64,000 nt of DNA from Atrichornis clamosus (taxonomy: Eukaryota; Chordata; Aves; Passeriformes; Menuridae). The stretch's first letter is position 1. Each line of letters opens with the position of its first letter. The position numbers and the translations under genes were made by a program. A model generated the notes under the pieces. That model searched no databases. It saw only the letters and a list, made by a program, of their open reading frames with translations, and was not told the DNA's origin. The stretch covers positions 61,516 through 125,515 of the forward strand of contig WBMZ01003358.1 in assembly GCA_013400975.1 (NCBI GenBank). Reading direction: 5' to 3'. Of the stretch, positions 1 through 13,000 are shown in pieces.

Positions 1-3000
1 TGTCCACGCAGCCACCTGGAATGCAACAGAAGTGCAATTATATTACATGTTATCCAGAGGAATTGGGGATTTGGCTATTTTTACACTTAGATGAGTACTT
101 ACATCTTGGAAGTAGGGTAACAGCAATTAGAGAGAGCAGGAGAGCAGGAGAGCTACCAGGTGTCATAGCTGCTGCTATTTGCTGACAGAAGCACTGTATG
201 TTACCATGCAGCCTTTTCTATTTAAATGACCCCTACAGGAAATGGGGTTTTAAAGTGTTATTAATAGCTCCCTATTTTGAAACTTTCCTTTACATCATTA
301 ATATTGTGTTTTTTAACCACACATTGATTTCCTCAGATTCTTTCTTCCAGTGTCTTTAAAACCTGTTTCTTGAATCCTGTGATAAAACCTGAGTAAAATC
401 TAATCCCTGAATAATACCTAGGTGTTTCAGGGAATTCAGTGCACTTTTGACTCAAATGAAAAAAAAAGGAGAAAGTATGTGAGAATGATGAAACGGACCA
501 TCTTTAACCCGGTGAAAAAAATGAGAGAATGCATGCAAGGGCCATGTGAAAAGGCTTCACAGAACACCAGTGTGAAGAAAAAATCAGGGCATGTAGAGCA
601 CAGAAGTCACTTTTAAATTGTGGACCAAGATACGGTAAACTCAGAGCACATAGAAAGTACAAAAGCCACTCCTGTGGACTAAGGTACAGCAGCAGCCAGC
701 AATTCCTCCGCTGAGTTATACTTCCCAGATAACATTTTCAGTTGAAAGACCAAAAATACTCGTATGTTAATTAACAGAGAAACTGAAAACTGTCAGACAT
801 CTGTTATTTGATAAACTAAGGAATCGGGGATATGAAAGATATGCCACACACATGTAAGACAGAGCAACTTATATTTTCTTAGAAATAATTTTGGAGGGTG
901 CAGCTTTCGGTAGAGGAAACCCTGGACCATGCAAGTGTCAAAAGCAAACAAAACACCTAATCTGTGGTCACACAAAAAAGATCAACTGGTGAGAAAGACA
1001 TTTCTGTACTGCAAACCTCTGTGTCTGCATGCGTGTTTTGCATGCCTTGCTGGTAAACCACTACAAAAAAAACCAGCCTGCCCTTGTGTGAAGAACTTAC
1101 AAAACTTGCAACTATATTCAGTATCTTTAGAAATAATCCAAAATGTAACTTGCCCAATATGACTAGCTCTCATTTTTGTCCAACAGTTACAGAATGGCAG
1201 CTTTTGATCTCAATCTTATTGTTGAATGAGATTGTAACATTGAAATGTTTATTTCTGTGGCAGAGAATCTTACTAGTTAAAACCCAGTTTGAAAACATGT
1301 ATGCAAGGCAACACAGTGTAACACAATTCATATTTCAGAAGACACTTTCAGGGATCTTTTAAAAGAAAACACATGACTTTTAGAATTCTTCAGGTCTTAA
1401 AAGAGCCAGCTCTAATTCCCCCAAAGTCTCTCTCCATTCTCCAACTAATACCAGAATTATTCACCCACTGGAGGTTATCTCTGCAAAGATAGTACTAAAG
1501 GCATAAGTATGTTTGAGTTCTTTATGATTTTGTCCTCCCACTAAATAGACAGCTTAGAAAGCAGCATGAGACAAATTAGGAAACAGATCCATGTCTTGGC
1601 CAGACAGGAGAAGGCTTGGGTTTCCAGAGCATAATATCTAACACTGGATCCTTTCTGCCAAGTATATTCAACATCATAGAAGTAATGATGATTTTCTTCA
1701 AGCTTTGAGGACTCCCTGAGTTTTACTACATCTGCTTGTATTTCTGTGCTACTACATTTTCCTGTGATATCACGCCGCAAATAGATGGAAAGAGAGAAGC
1801 TGACTGAATAGCTGAGGCACCAAAGACAGCCAGGTAAGTATCATGAGGCATTGGTAACAGAGAAGAAAGTAAAATAAATACACCCAAGTGTATGTTCTGT
1901 CCCTTCCCAAGCAAGTCCTGAAAGTCTGTCTCCCAACCACTGAGGGATTTGTCCAGACACACCGGGGTGGGATTGGGAATGGAGCAGGCCAAGGAGAAGA
2001 CAGAGAAGGCAAGGCATCTTTGCCTTGCCGTGCTCCCAGAGCTGCCCGGTCTGCAGCACTGTCCTGCCCTCCCTTCCCAGCCCAAGGCAACAGCCCTACA
2101 GCTGAGCTCAGGCTGCCTGTCTCAGGCACCAGCAGCCCTGGGAGGTATACAGGTGCAATTTAAATTGGTCTGCTGAAATGGTATCCTAAAACCACATCTG
2201 AAGCTCACCCTAAGTATCACAGAAAGTAGCATGAAGGAAAAAGGAACACAGTCACTGCAGAAGGAAAATTATCAAAATGACTGAGTATGAGATAAGGGAT
2301 AGAAGACCTCAGCACAGTACTGGACAGAGATGAAAGCAATCCACTGACCCATGGGCTTAAAGTTCATATGAAATTTCCCCAGGCAGAGGCTGGAAATAGA
2401 AGCTGGGTACCCTCATTGTCCTTTTACTCAGGCAGGGGCTTCTGCTGAGTGAGTAGCTCTGCTGTGTGGGCACAACGGGGAGAAGGATGGAGTGTTTTGC
2501 TTACAGTATGTCACTCCTCTTGAAGAGTATGCAGCAGAGGAACTAATAAAAGAATTTGTCTCAAGAAGAAGGTTTTCTTGGGAGTATCCCTTTGCATGCC
2601 AAAGGCCAATAAAATCTAAACTTCACCGTAAATTAACTAAGTGACATAGCCAAAGGTGCCCAGGTAACTTACTGCACACCCTAAAATTTTAAGTCACATT
2701 TTCAGCCTGAGCTACTTAAGTTACAAGCTGAAGAGGACACTCCAACAAAAGCATTTGGATACAAAATTTGGTGCTTGTTATGTGCAGAGCAACCTTATCT
2801 TTAATACCTGTGCCATCAGGGATTTTGTGGACAGTCAGAGAGGTTGTTTAGAAGGAGCTCACACAGAAAGTGAGCAGTTGTTACTAAAAAATAATTTAGT
2901 ATTTAGTATGCATATTTCTGATTCTAATTATCAAAGTAAATGGATCTCTCAGAATTGGAGGGGATTTTTAAGTGGCAAGGATATGCTGGTACCTATGGAG

Positions 3001-4084
3001 TTTCAGAAAAAATATCTTTAGAAATAAGGATGATTTAGAAGTAAATAGTAGCACATTTAGAAATTGTAAACAAATATAAATAAACTATAGGAGATATGGT
3101 TTTAGACAGTAGGCATAGATTTACCTATATCTATTTACCTGGGAAACATCTAGGAACATTTGCTAAATTTTATTCTGTGTCTTCCAAATAGATTTACCTT
3201 GAAAATAGATCATTCAAACATAGGAGGATACATACCAAACCTCTTTCTATGAGCCATGGCACCTGACATAGGACTATCCGAGGAAGAGGCATTGTAGCAC
3301 TACAAGTTTAACCGTGTCTGAGTACACAGGATTTTTGCCCACAAGTGCTCATCCTGATCATGTCTGTGCATAGTCCAGAGAGGAAACAGCTTCAATATGG
3401 GAAGAGTGTTAACTAAAATTTCATAAAAGCAGATTTTGGCAAACATTTATGATTGATAAAAAGAAGTATTGCACCTATGATAGCTGTTGATACTGTGTTC
3501 AGGAGAACATTATAAAAAACAATTCTAGTGGTACAAAGTGATAATAATTACAGGGGATATGCTAGTAGTGAGGAGAAAAATGAAAGTAAGTTAAAAGCTT
3601 GGTGAGCTTTGGCAGTGCATGGAGCTGTCACCATGTCCCATAGGTAACTGTGTCTCGACAAAACACATCAGCGACAAGAGCGCCACGGTCTTTAGAAAGA
3701 GAGCTACACCTGCCTTCTTCAGAGAAATCACCAACAGCTATCCTCTGTTCTGGAAGGGAGGGCAACAGCAAATTTGAGCAAGGTCTGCCCAAGGCCTTCT
3801 ACAGGTGAGATTCACATGAGGCTGGGCCAACTGAGCTCAAAGATGTGACAGAGCTAGAATCTGGAATCTTTCTGCAGGCTCGCCGTAGTGGGGCTCATTA
3901 CTACAGGTTGACTCTAGTGGTGCTCAAGTGTCCAAGTCTGTGTGACAGTGACATTTTACTAGTTAGGCAATAGAGTAATTGATACTCCAAATTATTTCAT
4001 ATTTATGGAGGTTATTTCTATTACTTGGGTATATATTTGGAGGTGAGGAACTGTGCCTTTACAAGGCTTTAAATAAGAATTACT
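1..4084. other. Intergenic DNA upstream of GZMA
   Basis: AT-rich, non-repetitive-looking sequence. I see no exon with family similarity on either strand. The short open frames (for example 422-616 + and 2755-3021 +) match no family I recognise. A small purine-rich repeat (agagagcaggag-type) lies near 128-152. Confidence 0.5.
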
Positions 4085-4275
4085 CATAGAATCATAGAAT
4101 ATCCTGAGTTGGAAGACACCCACAAGGATCATCGAAGTCCAACTCCTGGTCCTGCGCAGGACACCGCAAGAGTCACACAGTGTGCCTGAGAGCATTGTCC
4201 AAACCTTTCTTGAACTCTGTCAGGCTCATGCCATAACCACTTCCCTGTGGAGCCTGTTCCAGTGCCCAACCACCC
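4085..4275 (-). mobile_element. CR1 LINE 3'-end fragment
   Basis: On the + strand the segment opens with a tagaatcatagaat motif, the reverse complement of the CR1 3' terminal repeat. The characteristic avian CR1 3' region follows (ggaagacacccacaaggatcatc, then the tccaactcctgg segment and the tgttccagtgcccaaccacc segment). It is therefore a 5'-truncated CR1 on the minus strand, about 190 bp long. No coding capacity remains. Confidence 0.9.
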
Positions 4276-4929
4276 AGTTTTCAGGATTCAATTCAGTTGC
4301 CTAAAACTCAGCATGCAGTGACATTTGAGATACTGTGGGTTTTCCAGGCATGTGCACAGGGCTAGCATGTCTGACACAGCATCTTCAGAAGACCCATGGC
4401 CTTCTGCACCAGACTAAAACGCCTCAAGACACTTTAAGTATCATTAAACCCTTAGCTGTAGGCCATGAAACCACACTCAGTGCTATATGAACGTTCATCC
4501 AGTGCAAAGCTAATGAGGCAGGATCAGATGCTGAAAGGAGTAAACATCAGACTCCCTGGCCCTGAGGGTCTCCTGAGCAGCACAGACAGCTCACTAATGG
4601 CGAAAGGACTGGAATTCATCTCTGACCTGGAAGCCCCCTGAGGTGTCTGGAATGAAACTATACAACTTCACGTGGACAACAGGATCAAGCTTAGATTTAT
4701 GTGAGCTGAGACCCACTACGTTTCACCCCAGTATTCATGCATTAATTCTCTGCAAATGCTAGAGTGAGAACATGAAGGGGGGCAGAGCCTGTCTTCACAC
4801 CACAGCAGATGATGTAATTTCTCACCAACAGCTCTGCTGTAAGGTACATTGTTGGGGAGGGTTTCTGTCTTTGTCATGGTTACAGATGTCAGATATCCTT
4901 AGGAGGAAAAACAAACCCACATCCTTTTC

Positions 4930-4944
4930 ATTTATATATATATA
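4930..4944 (+). promoter_or_regulatory. TATA-like element ahead of GZMA
   Basis: An alternating T/A tract (tttatatatatata) lies about 62-76 bp before the GZMA start codon. The position fits a TATA box with a short 5'UTR. It could equally be simple TA-repeat sequence next to the (ag)n tract at 4947-4963; no transcript evidence is available. Confidence 0.3.
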
Positions 4945-5005
4945 GGTAGAGAGAGAGATAGAGCTTTATTAAGTAGTGCATAAGGAGGAATATCAGAGAG
5001 AAATC

Positions 5006-8000
5006 ATGGGTGCTTTCCTCAATTGGTACAGCTTTGCTGCTGTCATTCTCCTGGTAATTCATGGAGGTAGGTACCTAATTCAAGCCTTTTGAAGTTAAAT
5101 GCTGATGTACAGAGTTTCAGTTAAGCCAACATTTATTAATATAAAGAAAATACTCACTATTACTATTTGAATTCTTATAATTAGCTCTTTTCCACTCTCT
5201 GCATATGTTTGATCTTTCATACAAACAAAATAATTTCTGAGTGGATAGTATTCATTAAAGCTGTACAGAGACCAAGCTATTTGGAGGAGTTCTGAGAAGT
5301 TAACAATATGATTATCTGACCTTTCTCTCCAGAGGTATACACACTTTAATGTCTTGATTTTCTGTTTTTTCTGAAAAACAGGTTTGTATAATGTGACTTA
5401 CACTATATAGCCCATTTCCAGGTATAATATTTACCAAGTGGCAGATCTGAGGTTGTTACTCACAACGACAGCTAAAGAAAGAAATCAACAATATCAGCAA
5501 TCTTTAAGAAAATATATCTATGCAAAAGCAACAATACTTTGGTGGGTTTTTTGCCCAAGTTCACCCCACTGACCTTATTTCACTATTATTGAAACATAAT
5601 TAGTGCTGCTGAGTAGTTTTAAAAGTTTACCCAGAAGACCATCATTGTGATATATGTATATATTTTTGTGTCTGTATAGTTTCTAATTACATTAGCTGTG
5701 TTTTCTAAGAGACTTTGAGTCTCTTACAGTATTTGTTAGCCCAGCTGTATGTGTTGTGTCTTTTTTTTTTTTAGGTTTGTGTGTGGACATCATTGGAGGA
5801 CATGTAGTAGCACCACACTCAAGACCATTTATGGCCCAAATCAAGAGCCAAAACCAATTTATTTGTGGAGGAGCTTTAATCAAGGAAAACTGGGTGTTAA
5901 CAGCTGCCCACTGCATTGTGTAAGTTCTTACTCTGATACAGAGATTGTCCTTAGTGAGTATCTGGTGTTTCTATTCAAGTAGGAGAGTTAGTATCTCTGG
6001 TAATTTTATGCATTTGTCATGACAATGATCATGTCCTGATTACTGTAGTTTATATTTTCTCTCAGCAAAAGTGGTTCAGTGAGTAAAAAAATATTTTAAC
6101 CAGGTATACTCATCTTCACTGTTTCTGAAGAGGTATTTAAAAACTTCTAGCTGCATTTAAGCAGAGAATTGCAACACTGAAGCAGTGAATTTGGGGGAAA
6201 GCTTTATCCCTGTTTTCTCAGTCAACTAGTACACTAGATGAGAGGACTGTCCAGTCTAAACTGCTGCTGTGAGAACTAAAATTAATTCTTGTATTTTTAT
6301 TCTATAAAAGATATGCTGTTCTGCACAGAAAGAGACAGCATGTGGTTAACACAGGAGCAAAAATCCTCCAAACAGATGATAGGAGACAGTGAGAGGTCTC
6401 TGCCTTATTCAGTATGTTGGCTTGCCAGTTAATCTTTCTTCTTCTCGCCAAATCAAGATGCAAATGGGTATTTGGCTCTACTGAGTGTTTAAATGACACA
6501 TCCCACTCCTATTTGCCTTTGTGGGGAGTACTGCTGCTGAGCCAGACCTCACACAGGCTCTGTCAACAGCCTGACCCAGACCAGTGAATCTCTGGGCCCT
6601 CCCAACATCAGAGAAATGTATCTATTTCTCCTGTCCTGTCCAGACAGGGAGATATATGGGACCTACTACAAAGAGAACGTAGGTCCCAAAAGCTGTGTAA
6701 AAGGTAAAACAAGTTTCCAAATGAGATTGCATTTAAGAGAAAATACAATGAACTTTTAATCTAATTATGGCTCAGTCGACAGTTCTCAATAGATGAAGAA
6801 AAGGAGCGACTACTTTCTCAGGGCTGTTTTCCACAGTTAAGACATGTGTGAAGGTTAGCATACACACCTGATCAAAGAATATTCTCCCATTCAGCTGTAA
6901 GGTACATTGTTCTTCCAAAACCAGCTATACCTGTGGTCTGATAGCAAGGTCTCCTTGGACTGTTTGGCCAAGGAGTGCTGGACTTCTGGTGCCTCTATCA
7001 GAGAACCTCAGCAGGAACAACTCTGTCACCACTTCAGGATCTTGTAAGTACATGAAGTTGCAGAAAAAGATAGAGAAAAGGAATGTGTGTCACATCTGTG
7101 TCTCACACGGATCCAGAAAATAGTGTTGAAATGGCGTTACAGCAAAGCAATGGTACATTTCAGTTCAGTCAAGATGATCTCTGAACTAACAGTGCTGTTA
7201 GCTATTTTCCTAAATTTTCAGCACAAATTACAGAAGACAGAGTTGCTGAGACAAGAACCCACAGCAAATATGATGCATTCACCACTCATTCAGTTCCCAA
7301 AAGGAAACTAGAGGGATAGATCCAGAGTCAAGTACCTGAAACCTGTCTATGCTCCTGGGAAGATGAAAATAGGATAGCATGAATCACTGAGTCTTTTTTT
7401 TTTCTTTTAACTATTGTTAAAACAAGGTCATCTTTTATATTTTTCTAAATTACTGTTGCTTTTCAGAAACAAGAAAAGAAACTATAGATGTTGGACATTA
7501 TAGGACCACATTTAACAGCAAAAAATTCAGGTCACATCAAGTGAATCCCACTAACCATGTTGTCCTCCTCTCAGGAAAAATGGTGAAGTTATTCTTGGAG
7601 CTCATTTCTTGAAAAGAAATAAAAAAGGAACACAGACTTTTCAGATTGCAAAATACATTCCTCACCCATGCTACGACCCCAGTACCAAGGAAAATGACAT
7701 TATGCTGCTACAGGTACAAACTTATATATCACTTGTGGAATATACATCTCCTACATTGTATCATTTTCTTGCTTCCTGTGAGGTAGACTAGTCAGGGGAG
7801 TTTCTGGTGACTTTTTTTTCTGGGGTGATATAGTCTGGTCTCCTAATCCAGCATCCTGGGGAGCTGGGGATGCACTGGTAACTAAGGTAATCAACAATTC
7901 CTGTAATGCTTGCCAAGGCTATTAGGCAAATTCTGGAACTTGATGAAGATATTTTGTTTCTGGCTTTTCAGTAAAAGAATAAAGCTTTGCACAGATAAAT

Positions 8001-9479
8001 CATTTGGTTAAAAAACTAATGTTCTGTCCGAAAAATAGTTCTAATTAAAAATGTCTCTGATTAAAAATGACTTCTCTGATTCTCAGTTTTGCCAGCATCA
8101 GTAATTACTGTTATTTTGTCCTCTCAATGGTCTGAGAGCCAGAGAAGTAAAATAAGATATCTTTTAGAGCTAATACTTCAGCAGAAGCTAAATGGGCTTT
8201 CATGAAGCAAAGAATACTAATTTGCCTAATTCTTACTTTGATGACATAAATACTGTCACAAAGAATGGAGGAATCTCAAAAAGGCATTGCAGTAATTACC
8301 ATAATGGTAAACATGCAAGGGCCTCTCAGACTCTGCCCCATAATACCTATTTTCCATGTCTTCTACAGCTTCACAAAAGAGCAAAACTTAACAAAGCTGT
8401 GAAACTCATCCCACTGCCTACCTCAGATGATGATCCCAAACCAGGTACAATTTGCACAGTCACAGGATGGGGGAAAACTGACAATCATCAGAACTCATTT
8501 TCTGGTGCCCTGAGGGAAGTCAATATCACTGTCATCAGGAGGGAAGTCTGCAACGATAAAAATCATTATAATGGCAAACCTGTCATAACAGAGAACATGA
8601 TATGTGCAGGGGCCACGAATGGGAAAAAGGACTCCTGTGATGTAAGTATATTTACTGTCTATGTCTGCATAAATTATATATTAAAAATCAAATAAAAAGT
8701 ACTTTCACACATTCACCATTTCTGTCTCTCTTCAGATCAAGAATTTTATCAAGTATCAGTGAATTTACCAAAGCTTTTTCTTCTAAGCCTTAAAATCAAA
8801 GGGTAAATGGGTAAATTTACCTTCACAGACTTTGGACATTGCAGTGTTACAGGCAGGGCAGGCATCAATTCTCATCTTCAATAAAACGAGTTTAATACTA
8901 AAATCTCCACAAAACAGCTTATGGGCGCAATCTCAAGCAGCTGACCTCAGTGGAACAACTTCTTTGATGTCACAGGGTTTTGAAAGGGGTTTTGCTGATA
9001 AAAAAGCATTTTGACTGGGCACCAAGTCAAGTACACAACGGTGTAAGAACTTTAAAACATTTAAATATTGCATTTTAAAAGTTACAAATATATACCAATT
9101 TCTGGAGACTTTAGGCTTTCTCGAGGAAAGTTTTCAGCTTTTTTGCTTCATTTTCAAAAAGACTCCATTCCTTAGCACTGAGCTAGATTCATTCCTCATA
9201 AATCCTTAGTAACACTGTCTACCTTTTTATTTTCTCCAGGCAACTAGTGAAAATTTTATTTGAAGGAAACATTTTTTAGCTTCTGTTAATTTACATGACA
9301 ATTTTTTCCCCTTTTTCCAGGGGGATTCTGGCGGACCTTTAAGATGTAATAATATGATGAGAGGCATCACTTCGTTCGGGAAGAAGAATAGGTGTGGTAG
9401 TGTTGACGGCCCTGGTGTCTACACTCGACTCACAAAGAGATACCTTGTGTGGATAAGGAAAACCATAGGGGGCGCCTAA
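5006..9479 (+). CDS. GZMA: Granzyme A (serine protease), five exons
   Basis: Trypsin-like protease of cytotoxic-lymphocyte granules. Exons: 5006-5066, 5775-5919, 7575-7713, 8369-8641, 9321-9479. All introns are GT-AG and the joined frame is open (777 nt, 258 residues, typical length). Residues 1-23 form a hydrophobic signal peptide. A Val-Asp dipeptide precedes the mature IIGG start at residue 26, the usual granzyme zymogen layout. The triad is His66 (TAAHC), Asp110 (ENDIMLL) and Ser209 (GDSGGP). Asp203, six residues before Ser209, predicts cleavage after Lys/Arg. Cys101 in HPCYDP matches the cysteine that links granzyme A homodimers. The segments [15 protein letters not shown] and KPGT.C identify granzyme A rather than granzyme K. 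The start is the first Met before the signal peptide. No lesions were seen, and the position downstream of where GZMK is expected fits synteny. Confidence 0.96.
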
Positions 9480-9626
9480 TGATGGGGTTTAGGCCGAGTA
9501 GCTTGTGTAAGTGAAATACCTTTTTAAAAACAAGTTCTTTATACTGGTAAAAGAGGTCTTCTCACACTGAATGTAGCAGCTCGATGTAGTTCTGCTACCA
9601 CAGCATTTATACTGTCAGCCATGGAG

Positions 9627-9704
9627 TTATTGGGGGTACTTGTGAATCAGGTTTCCAACATTTCTTTATTGGGGGTACTTGTGACTGAGGTTTTCAACAT
9701 TTCT
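9627..9704 (+). repeat. 39-bp tandem duplication in GZMA 3'UTR
   Basis: Two adjacent, slightly diverged copies of a 39-bp unit starting ttattgggggtacttgtga (first at 9627, second at 9666). They lie about 150 bp after the GZMA stop codon, inside the presumed 3'UTR. The copies differ at only a few positions (for example aatcagg against actgagg), so the duplication is fairly recent. Confidence 0.85.
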
Positions 9705-10046
9705 GTATTGCATGTTCACACTGAGCTCTACATGGATCAGTATTTCTGATCAAGATTCTAATCCTTGTTTGTGTCCTCACTGCATGTTGAGTATATACTG
9801 CACGTTTCTGTATCTGGACTTCTGCAAAAGCCCTGAAACTTAGTGATGTGCTAGGTACAAGTCCAGACATCTGATAAACTTCACTTCTGTGCAGCAGAGC
9901 TCCTGATTTTATAGGTGTAGTAGACAGCTAAGCTTCAGAAAATTAAATTGCAGCAACTGCATTTGACTGTGGGGCATAAGTGTGAATTTTCTAACTGTTT
10001 TGTATTTGAAACCTCTGGATTTTACCCTTTTATGTATTTTGCATTT

Positions 10047-10066
10047 AATAAAGAAATGGCAATAAA
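10047..10066 (+). promoter_or_regulatory. GZMA polyadenylation signals
   Basis: Two AATAAA hexamers lie at 10047-10052 and 10061-10066, about 570-590 bp after the GZMA stop. They are a plausible pair of poly(A) signals giving a 3'UTR near 0.6 kb. This is inferred from motif and position only. Confidence 0.55.
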
Positions 10067-10079
10067 AATCTACTGCTTT

Positions 10080-13000
10080 CAGTTGTCAATTTATGTGGAA
10101 AGCACTGTCTGTTGCAGTACACATAGTCTCCATACTGTCTGCACAATCTTTTACTATCTGTGTAATATTCTGTACATGTAATATGTTTGTAGAATACACC
10201 AAAATAAGCAGCATTATGTTAAAAATAATCATCTGAAAACCTATACTCCGGAGAAATAACAGGAACTGTCACAGCTAGAGTATCAATATGATAAAGCACT
10301 GTTGATAATATAAAACACTCTCAATTTTATGATGCCAGTACTGCTGTTTCAGACATGCAGTGAAATTTTTAAGTGCTTCAACAAGCATTTGTAAAGCAAC
10401 AAACAGACTTACCATAAAAAATATTTCCGCCTGCCTCTCCATTAACAGTGAGCATTTTCAATGCCATGAGCAGCTCAAAAAGGGCTTGGATTTATTTTGT
10501 GTTGCTTCAGGAGGTTTTTACTTGGGGGTAGACATCAGCTAAGAGAAAGCAGGGGTCATTCAAAGGGTTGAGAAATTTAGCATCGATTTTAATTTAAAAA
10601 TTGTCACTGTCCATCATGAACAATTAAGCATCACTTACAGACACAACATGAGAAAATATAAACTAAAACTTTTTTGCACAACTACCTTAGCCTGATCTTG
10701 TTAAGAAGAAACAGTAGTTTTGTCATAGCGGAGTAATGAAAGGTAAGGAAGGAGAAGGCCTAAACTACAGGGATCTTTACGGAAAGTTTTGGTGATGAAC
10801 ACCACCTTTGTTTTCCATTTGTTACAAACATTACATAGTCAGAACTTTCCACATTCCTATTCTTATTCCGAAATGTTTTTTCTCATTCTTGGGCCGAACA
10901 CACAAGCAAGTACACAATCACCATCACAAAGGCACACAAAAACACAAAAGCAAAGCAGGAGCAGAGAGAAAGAGTCTCAGCCAAATAAGACTGCATCAGT
11001 GAAACTGAGAGGAGAATTTGCCCCACTGACTGCTACCGACACCCAAAGCAGTGACTTGATTCTGTCTTTAAACACACAGGAATCCCTTCAAGTCAGATTG
11101 TTCTGTTCTTACAAACTATCAAACCCTTGCTTAGGCAAAAACAAATTCTAAAAACCTTCAGGAAACAAACTATCCTATTTGGTATGCAGACCATCTAGGG
11201 CTTTTTCACCCTTCATATACATTAATCTTCCTTCATTTCTCTGCTCATTTTTTCACTGTCTTTCTTTCATCCTGCTGTTGTATTTTTTCATCATCTTCTT
11301 TGGTCTCCTTTTTGTTCTTCCCCAAAAGTCACAGACAGCACCCTTGTCAGTGGAAAATCCCTCCCAAAACCTGTCATTCAGTATTTCCCCACTTTCCAAA
11401 TGATAGTTCTGACCCAAGTGCTGCAGAACCTTAGAGATCAGGAAGAAGAGATTCTGACCAAAGAGAAGTTTACAATGCATGAAGAAATGTGTAACAGAAA
11501 AATGTGCAGCCTTCCTCTTCCACCTTGAAATTTAGAACTTACCTCAAAATACTTTAAATAGATTTTTTTTTTACATGAATGTTATTTAGTGAAATGTGCA
11601 AAATAAGCCAGTGGAATTGGACTTACATGGTAAAAAAAAATCCAGGCTCTGTCTCTACTGCTAGTAGTGTAAACTTGTAGAAATAAAGCAGAAGGAAGTG
11701 CAAGAGAAAACTTTTCATCTAGGTGGGGAGGGAGTTTCCCTCTCTGGATAAATGGGCATGAACCCATTCACAATACAGTTCCACCACAAAGGAATGGAAC
11801 CCACACTAGCTGAGAAAAATGCTGTGATGATTTGATGGCATTGTTACATCTAGAATGTGAATATTTCTTCTCACTGTGGTTATATGAGATCATTGGAGGG
11901 AATTAACAGGTACAAACTGTGTTACACAAACTAATGCAACGTTTATGTAGGCAGCACCAACTCAGATCAGATAGTGGCAGAACAGGGGACTATCTGCTAG
12001 ACTAGTGCTTTTAAGTGTGTAAACAAATGAATTCCTCAGTCATTGCATTCCAGACAATCACTTGGTCATATAGGGCTACCTGAGAAGAAAGGCACATGCC
12101 CTGTATGAGCAAGGAAGTTTTTCCTCTTGTAAAAATTCTTTTTGACCTGAAGTTTTGGATTTTATAGTTGTACAGTGCTCCACCTTGGACAGGATTGCAG
12201 GAATGAAGATCTGAGTTCAGATAACTTAAATTTTTCTTAAACACCTGTGCCACTGCTGGAGACTCAGCCTTCAGGGCATACAGATCATCGGATGCAGAAC
12301 AAGTTGACTTCTTAGAAATGGATTCTGATTTCTGTCTCAGCCTGTGTCTGAACAATATGCCAGACATGCAACTGGCAATGAGCTAAAAGTGTGCCACATT
12401 CTACAGGGAGAAAGTCAGGATTTCAAATTTTGACCAAGACTTTGTATGTTAAGGCCTTTACACTGGCAGAATTAGACAGCTATGCAAGAACAATGATTTG
12501 CTTTCAGCAGCTGCACAGTCTGCACATTCAAAAAAAATAAGCACTTCAGTTTGTTTAATTTAACTCCAGATTAGTTACACTCTGGAATGCATACTTAGAT
12601 GTCTTCTCAGACAAGGTCACAGAATAGATCCACGGGTCACACAAACAAGATTCTCTCATATTTATGGACTGTTGAAATCAGTGGCTTCTCCCACATATAG
12701 ATACTATATTAAAATGCATCTGGAGTAATACAGATTGACTAGCCAACAATAAGCAATAAGTAACTGAAATACAAGCAGTGCATAGACTGAGAAGCATGTA
12801 TTTTCTTATTTTGACACTTCAGCATCCAAAAAGATATGCATGGTTTCAGCATTGATCAGGTCCTTCCATGCTGCAGCCACCCATCCTGTGTTATACACCT
12901 CTTCCTATGTTGAGCAAACCAATATAAGCTAGGTGATGCCAAAGGAAAGAGAGAACATTTCTGGGAGAATCAAAAAAAACCAAAACCATGAGTAAAGAGA

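Noticed and set aside
422..616. Short lysine-rich plus-strand frame after an acceptor-like tttcag
   Set aside because: No family match and no neighbouring exon. Too short to support as a gene.
12011..12367. Minus-strand open frame ending in a WD40-like VAL...VIVWNA segment behind a good splice acceptor
   Set aside because: It resembles blade 1 of the CDC20 family, but the real blade-1 exon is at 24.1-24.3 kb with a far better and longer match, and this frame lies beyond the terminal exon. Treated as chance.
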